Below are positions 60,617-64,000 of a stretch of DNA of 64,000 nucleotides, piece after piece. Positions within the stretch are counted from its first letter, which is position 1; the number at the start of each line of letters is the position of its first letter. Both the position numbers and the translations under genes were made by a program. Origin of the DNA: Streptomyces sp. WM6378 (GTDB lineage Bacteria; Actinomycetota; Actinomycetes; Streptomycetales; Streptomycetaceae); NCBI RefSeq assembly GCF_001279695.1, contig NZ_LGDD01000144.1, forward strand, positions 1 to 64,000, read 5' to 3'. The notes under the pieces are model-generated. The model searched no databases and was not told where the DNA came from. It worked only from the letters and a program-made list of their open reading frames with translations.

Positions 60617-61990
60617 ATGGACGAGGACACGCGGTACGAAGCCGTCAGCAGCAGGGACGCCCGGTTCGACGGGGAGTTCTTCTTCGCCGTGGCGACCACC
60701 GGCATCTACTGCCGACCGAGCTGCCCCGCAGTCACGCCCCGGCGCAAGAACGTCCGGTTCTTCCCCAGCGCCGCCGCCGCCCAGGGCCACGGCTTCCGGG
60801 CCTGCCGCCGCTGCCGCCCGGACGCCGTGCCCGGCTCCGCCGAGTGGAACGCGCGGGCCGACGTCGTCGGCCGGGCCATGCGCATGATCGGGGACGGCGT
60901 GGTGGACCGCGAGGGCGTGCCCGGGCTCGCGACCCGGCTCGGGTACAGCACCCGGCAGGTGCAGCGCCAGCTCACCGCCGAGGTGGGCGCGGGCCCGGTC
61001 GCCCTGGCCAGGGCCCAGCGCGCCCACTCGGCCCGGGTGCTGCTCCAGACCACGTCGCTGCCGGTCACCGAGATCGCCTTCGCCTCCGGGTTCGCGAGCG
61101 TGCGCCAGTTCAACGACACGATCCGGCAGATCTACGCCCGCACCCCCAGCGGCCTGCGCGAGGAGGCCGGCACCCGGGCGACCGAGCCCGGCGTCACGGC
61201 GGCGGCCGGGATCCCGCTGCGGCTCGCCTACCGGGGCCCGTACGCGACCAAGGAGACCTTCGATCTGCTGGCGGGCGAAGCCGTCGCGTGCGTCGAGGAG
61301 ATAGTCGGCGAGCCCGGCGCCCGCACCTACCGCCGCACCCTGCGGCTGCCGCACGGCACCGCCGTCGTGGCCGTCGACGAGGCCGCCCCCGCGCACACCG
61401 CGGCCCGCCAGGGCTGGCTCGACGCCCGCATCCACCTCTCCGACCTGCGCGATCTCACCACCGCCGTGCAGCGCCTGCGCCGCCTGTTCGACCTGGACGC
61501 CGACCCGTACGCCGTCGACGAGCGGCTCGGCGCCGATCCCCGGCTCGCGCCGCTCGTCGCGCGCACCCCGGGTCTGCGCTCGCCGGGCGCCGCCGATCCC
61601 GACGAGTGCGCGGTGCGGGCGCTGGCCGGCAGGGACGGCGCGGCCGCGCTGGTCGAGTCGTACGGCAAGCGGCTGGATGTGCCCTGCGGCACGCTCACCC
61701 ACCTGTTCCCCGAGCCCGCGGCGCTCGCCGGCCACCCCGACCCGCAGCTCGCCGCCCTGGCGGCCGCGCTCGCCGACGCCACCCTGCGCCTGGACGCCGG
61801 CGCCGACCGTGACGAGGCGGCCCGTATCCTGCGCACGCTGCCCGGCATGGCCGAGGCGACCGTCGCGGTGATCCGGACGCGGGCGCTCGGCGACCCCGAC
61901 GTCGGGCCTGCGGAGGGGGAGTACGCCTGGCGGCCCTGGCGCTCCTACGCCCGCCGCCACCTCCAGGTCGAGGCGGGCAGGGGGAAGTAG
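60617..61990 (+). CDS. Ada-type zinc domain plus AraC HTH plus AlkA-like glycosylase, with shortened active site
   Basis: A 457-residue protein. Residues about 8-80 are the Ada methyl-phosphotriester domain with four zinc cysteines (YCRPSCP ... FRACRRCRPDA). Residues about 85-185 hold an AraC-type HTH (LATRLGYSTRQVQRQL, VTEIAFASGFASVRQFNDTIRQIY). The rest is AlkA-like (LRLAYRGPYATKETFDLLAGEAVACVEEI). The helix-hairpin-helix expected as LPGIGPWTA reads LPGMAEATV. The stretch from ALGDPD to WRPWRSYA is only about nine residues, so the catalytic aspartate loop appears missing. ATG 60617, or GTG 60614 with CACACT 7 bp upstream. Confidence 0.86.
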   Translation: MDEDTRYEAVSSRDARFDGEFFFAVATTGIYCRPSCPAVTPRRKNVRFFPSAAAAQGHGFRACRRCRPDAVPGSAEWNARADVVGRAMRMIGDGVVDREGVPGLATRLGYSTRQVQRQLTAEVGAGPVALARAQRAHSARVLLQTTSLPVTEIAFASGFASVRQFNDTIRQIYARTPSGLREEAGTRATEPGVTAAAGIPLRLAYRGPYATKETFDLLAGEAVACVEEIVGEPGARTYRRTLRLPHGTAVVAVDEAAPAHTAARQGWLDARIHLSDLRDLTTAVQRLRRLFDLDADPYAVDERLGADPRLAPLVARTPGLRSPGAADPDECAVRALAGRDGAAALVESYGKRLDVPCGTLTHLFPEPAALAGHPDPQLAALAAALADATLRLDAGADRDEAARILRTLPGMAEATVAVIRTRALGDPDVGPAEGEYAWRPWRSYARRHLQVEAGRGK

Positions 61991-62032
61991 TCCGACGGGC
62001 GGCGCCCGGCCACTTCTGAGAACGTCGAAGGC

Positions 62033-63133
62033 ATGATCCGTCTCGCGCGCCTGCCCCTGGACCGCTGGTCGGCGCTGATGCCGCTGCTCGCCGTCGTGCT
62101 GCTCGCGCTGACCTGGGGGCGCTCGCTGCCCGCCGGGCTCGTGGCCCTGGTCGCGTGTTTCCTGGCGGGCGCGGTGCTCGCCGCGGTGCACCACGCGGAG
62201 GTGGTCGCTCACCGGGTGGGCGAACCGTTCGGGTCACTCGTGCTCGCGGTCGCGGTGACCGTCATCGAGGTGGCGCTGATCGTCACCCTGATGTCGGACG
62301 GCGGCGACAAGAGCGCCTCGCTCGCCCGCGACACCGTCTTCGCCGCCGTGATGATCACCTGCAACGGCATCGTCGGTCTCTGCCTGCTGGTCGGCGCCCT
62401 GCGCCGCAGATACGCCGTCTTCAACGCCGAGGGCACCGTCACCGCCTTCGCCACGGTCACCACGCTCGCGGGCCTCAGCCTCGCCCTGCCGACCTTCACC
62501 ACCAGCAAGCCGGGCCCCGAGTTCTCGCCCGCCCAGCTGATCTTCGCCGCTATCGCCTCCGTCTTCCTGTACGGGCTCTTCGTCGCCACCCAGACCGTGC
62601 GCCACCGCGACTACTTCCTGCCGGTGACCCAACAGGGCGAGGTGATGCGCGACGACGCCCACGCCAACCCGCCCTCCGCGCGCACCGCCTGGACCAGCGT
62701 CGCCCTGCTCGGCGTCGCGCTGGTCGCCGTGGTGGGCCTGGCCAAGGGGGTCTCGCCCACCATCGAGAGGGGGGTCGCGGCGGCCGGCCTTCCCGCCTCG
62801 GTCGTCGGCGTCGTGATCGCGCTGCTCGTGCTGCTTCCGGAGACCATCGCCGCCGTGCGTGCGGCCCGCCGCGACCGCGTGCAGACCAGCCTCAACCTGG
62901 CCCTCGGCTCGGCCATGGCCAGCATCGGCCTCACCATTCCGGCCGTCGCGCTCGCGACGATCTGGCTGTCCGGGCCCCTGGTCCTCGGCCTCGGCGCCAG
63001 CCACATGGTGCTGCTCGCGCTGACGGTCGCCGTCGGCATCCTCACCGTCGTGCCGGGCCGCGCCACCCTGATGCAGGGCGGCGTGCACCTCTCGCTGTTC
63101 GCCGCGTACATCGTGCTCGCGATCAGCCCTTAG
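62033..63133 (+). CDS. Calcium/proton (cation/H+) antiporter-like membrane protein (ChaA family)
   Basis: A 366-residue CaCA-superfamily exchanger with about eleven helices. The two alpha-repeats carry acidic residues: VAHRVGEPFGSLVLAVAVTVIEVALIVTLM in the first, and VIALLVLLPETIAAVRAARRDRVQTSLNLALGSAMASIGLTIPAVA in the second. Both fit ChaA/YrbG-type transporters that exchange Ca2+ or K+/Na+ for H+. ATG 62033 is preceded only by GAAGGC. It follows the AlkA-like gene by 42 bp. Confidence 0.9.
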   Translation: MIRLARLPLDRWSALMPLLAVVLLALTWGRSLPAGLVALVACFLAGAVLAAVHHAEVVAHRVGEPFGSLVLAVAVTVIEVALIVTLMSDGGDKSASLARDTVFAAVMITCNGIVGLCLLVGALRRRYAVFNAEGTVTAFATVTTLAGLSLALPTFTTSKPGPEFSPAQLIFAAIASVFLYGLFVATQTVRHRDYFLPVTQQGEVMRDDAHANPPSARTAWTSVALLGVALVAVVGLAKGVSPTIERGVAAAGLPASVVGVVIALLVLLPETIAAVRAARRDRVQTSLNLALGSAMASIGLTIPAVALATIWLSGPLVLGLGASHMVLLALTVAVGILTVVPGRATLMQGGVHLSLFAAYIVLAISP

Positions 63134-63330
63134 CCCTGACCTGTAACAGGCGGCTCGTTCTGCGTACGTTCCCGGCCGACTAAGCGCTGCTTTCAAGTCA
63201 CCGGTGTTACGCCCATGTTGACGGGCCGCCTGCCGAGGCACACGATCGAGAGGTAGGTAGTTGCTCAATACATCTGATTCGGCCGGCGGTACGTCCCCCC
63301 TCCGGCCGGAGAGGCCAAGCAGGAGGCACC
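63134..63330 (+). promoter_or_regulatory. Upstream region of asnB
   Basis: About 200 bp with no gene seen. It probably carries the asnB promoter, since the bases around 63255-63280 are AT-richer, and a short GC-rich inverted repeat (GCCGGCGG... CCGGCCGG, 63280-63310) precedes the strong AGGAGG ribosome binding site. Confidence 0.4.
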
Positions 63331-64000
63331 ATGTGTGGCATCACCGGCTGGATCTCCTTCGACCGTGAACTGCGCGCCGAGCGGGACACCCTGAACGCGA
63401 TGACCGAGACGATGGACTGCCGCGGTCCCGACGACCGCGGCGTCTGGGCCAACGGGCCGGCCGCTCTCGGCCACCGCAGGCTCGCGATCATCGACCTTCC
63501 GGGCGGGCGCCAGCCCATGACCGTCGAAGAGGGCGGCCGGACGGTCGCCCTCGTCTACTCGGGCGAGACCTACAACTTCACCGAGCTGAGGGCCGAACTC
63601 GCCGCCCGCGGGCACCGGTTCACCACCGACTCCGACACCGAGGTCGTCCTGCACGGCTACCTCGAATGGGGCGAGGCCGTCGCCGAACGCCTCAACGGCA
63701 TGTACGCGTTCGCGATCTGGGACGAGCGCGTCCAGCGCCTCGTCATGATCCGCGACCGGATGGGCATCAAGCCCTTCTACTACTACGAGACCGCCGACGG
63801 CGTGCTCTTCGGCTCCGAGCCCAAGGCGATCCTCGCCAACCCCCTTGCCCGCCGCTCGGTCTCGCTCGACGGCCTGCGCGAGCTGTTCACCTTCGTCAAG
63901 ACGCCCGGCCACGCCGTGTGGGACGGCATGAAGGAGGTCGAGCCCGGCACCGTCGTCACCGTCGACCGCGGCGGCCTGCGCACCCACACCTACTGGTCCC
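63331..64000 (+). CDS. asnB: Asparagine synthase (glutamine-hydrolysing), N-terminal part
   Basis: 223 codons of a gene running out of the window. It starts MCGITGWISFD, with the catalytic N-terminal Cys2 of class II glutamine amidotransferases. CRGPDDRGVW, LGHRRLAIIDL, LVYSGETYNF, TDSDTEVVLHGYLEWG, LNGMYAFAIWD, RDRMGIKPFYYYE and LFGSEPKAILA follow in the usual order. The ammonia made here would feed the C-terminal synthetase domain (not in the window) to convert aspartate to asparagine. AGGAGG lies four bases before ATG 63331. Confidence 0.95.
   Translation, partial: MCGITGWISFDRELRAERDTLNAMTETMDCRGPDDRGVWANGPAALGHRRLAIIDLPGGRQPMTVEEGGRTVALVYSGETYNFTELRAELAARGHRFTTDSDTEVVLHGYLEWGEAVAERLNGMYAFAIWDERVQRLVMIRDRMGIKPFYYYETADGVLFGSEPKAILANPLARRSVSLDGLRELFTFVKTPGHAVWDGMKEVEPGTVVTVDRGGLRTHTYWS

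Overview
The window looks like chromosomal DNA of a Streptomyces or close relative. Base composition and third codon positions are very GC-rich. Several monocistronic genes have a TANNNT box 6-7 bp before the start codon and no Shine-Dalgarno. The gene content is also typical: SAV2148-family HEPN protein, mycothiol-type nitroreductase, sugar ABC transporter without its own ATPase, actinobacterial sulfite reductase cluster with leader peptide. The window opens in the last bases of a 5S rRNA and its terminator, so an rRNA operon lies just upstream. It closes inside an asnB-type asparagine synthetase.

Layout. 0.1-3.5 kb: VOC protein, P-loop nucleoside kinase, DUF1444-like protein, M24 aminopeptidase. 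3.5-13.6 kb: the three enzymes of the glycogen-to-trehalose route (treZ, treY, glgX/treX), interleaved with a GNAT enzyme, an FHA protein, a cytochrome P450 remnant and an MFS transporter. 13.9-17 kb: HEPN protein, DnaQ-like exonuclease, phosphotransferase. 17-20.1 kb: coupled sugar ABC operon (two permeases, lipoprotein). 20.6-27.6 kb: secreted subtilase, DUF1697, aldo/keto reductase, nitroreductase, TIGR03086 protein, secreted beta-helix protein.

27.6-30.3 kb is an accessory cassette: divergent small genes, an XRE regulator split by a one-base frameshift in a G5 run, a class IV (CYTH) cyclase-like gene and a small zinc-binding-like protein. 30.4-39.9 kb is one long minus-strand sulfur-assimilation operon: leader peptide, sulfite reductase, zinc ribbon protein, cysH, cysC, cysD, cysN, two micro-ORFs, a sulfonate-type ABC transporter and a sirohydrochlorin chelatase. 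40-46.2 kb holds a GNAT enzyme, a GAF regulator, an AidB-like acyl-CoA dehydrogenase facing a YihY protein across a 17-bp divergent promoter, and an AraC/VOC convergent pair.

46.2-57.8 kb is the most interesting part. A six-gene minus-strand operon encodes a hydrogenase-4/formate-hydrogenlyase-like membrane complex whose large subunit has lost every Ni-binding cysteine. A divergent ArsR repressor gene carries an 8-4-8 operator (ATTTGCAT GGGA GCGCAAAT) over its own start. The same operator architecture recurs upstream of the next operon, which encodes a double-domain ABC permease and an ATPase with an extra C-terminal domain. This suggests one regulon. Gene content and order resemble M. tuberculosis Rv0081-Rv0087.

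57.8-58.9 kb holds a multiply frameshifted SEFIR-domain pseudogene, followed by a 23-residue cationic peptide ORF with a strong ribosome binding site. The window ends with rsgA, an Ada/AlkA-type protein with a shortened glycosylase active site, a Ca2+/H+ antiporter-like protein and asnB. Typical Streptomyces intergenic repeats occur at 49.3, 54.1 and 60.4 kb. Related palindromic units sit inside two coding genes. Starts were chosen from ribosome binding sites or leaderless promoter boxes. Family calls are from recognised motifs only, without database searches.
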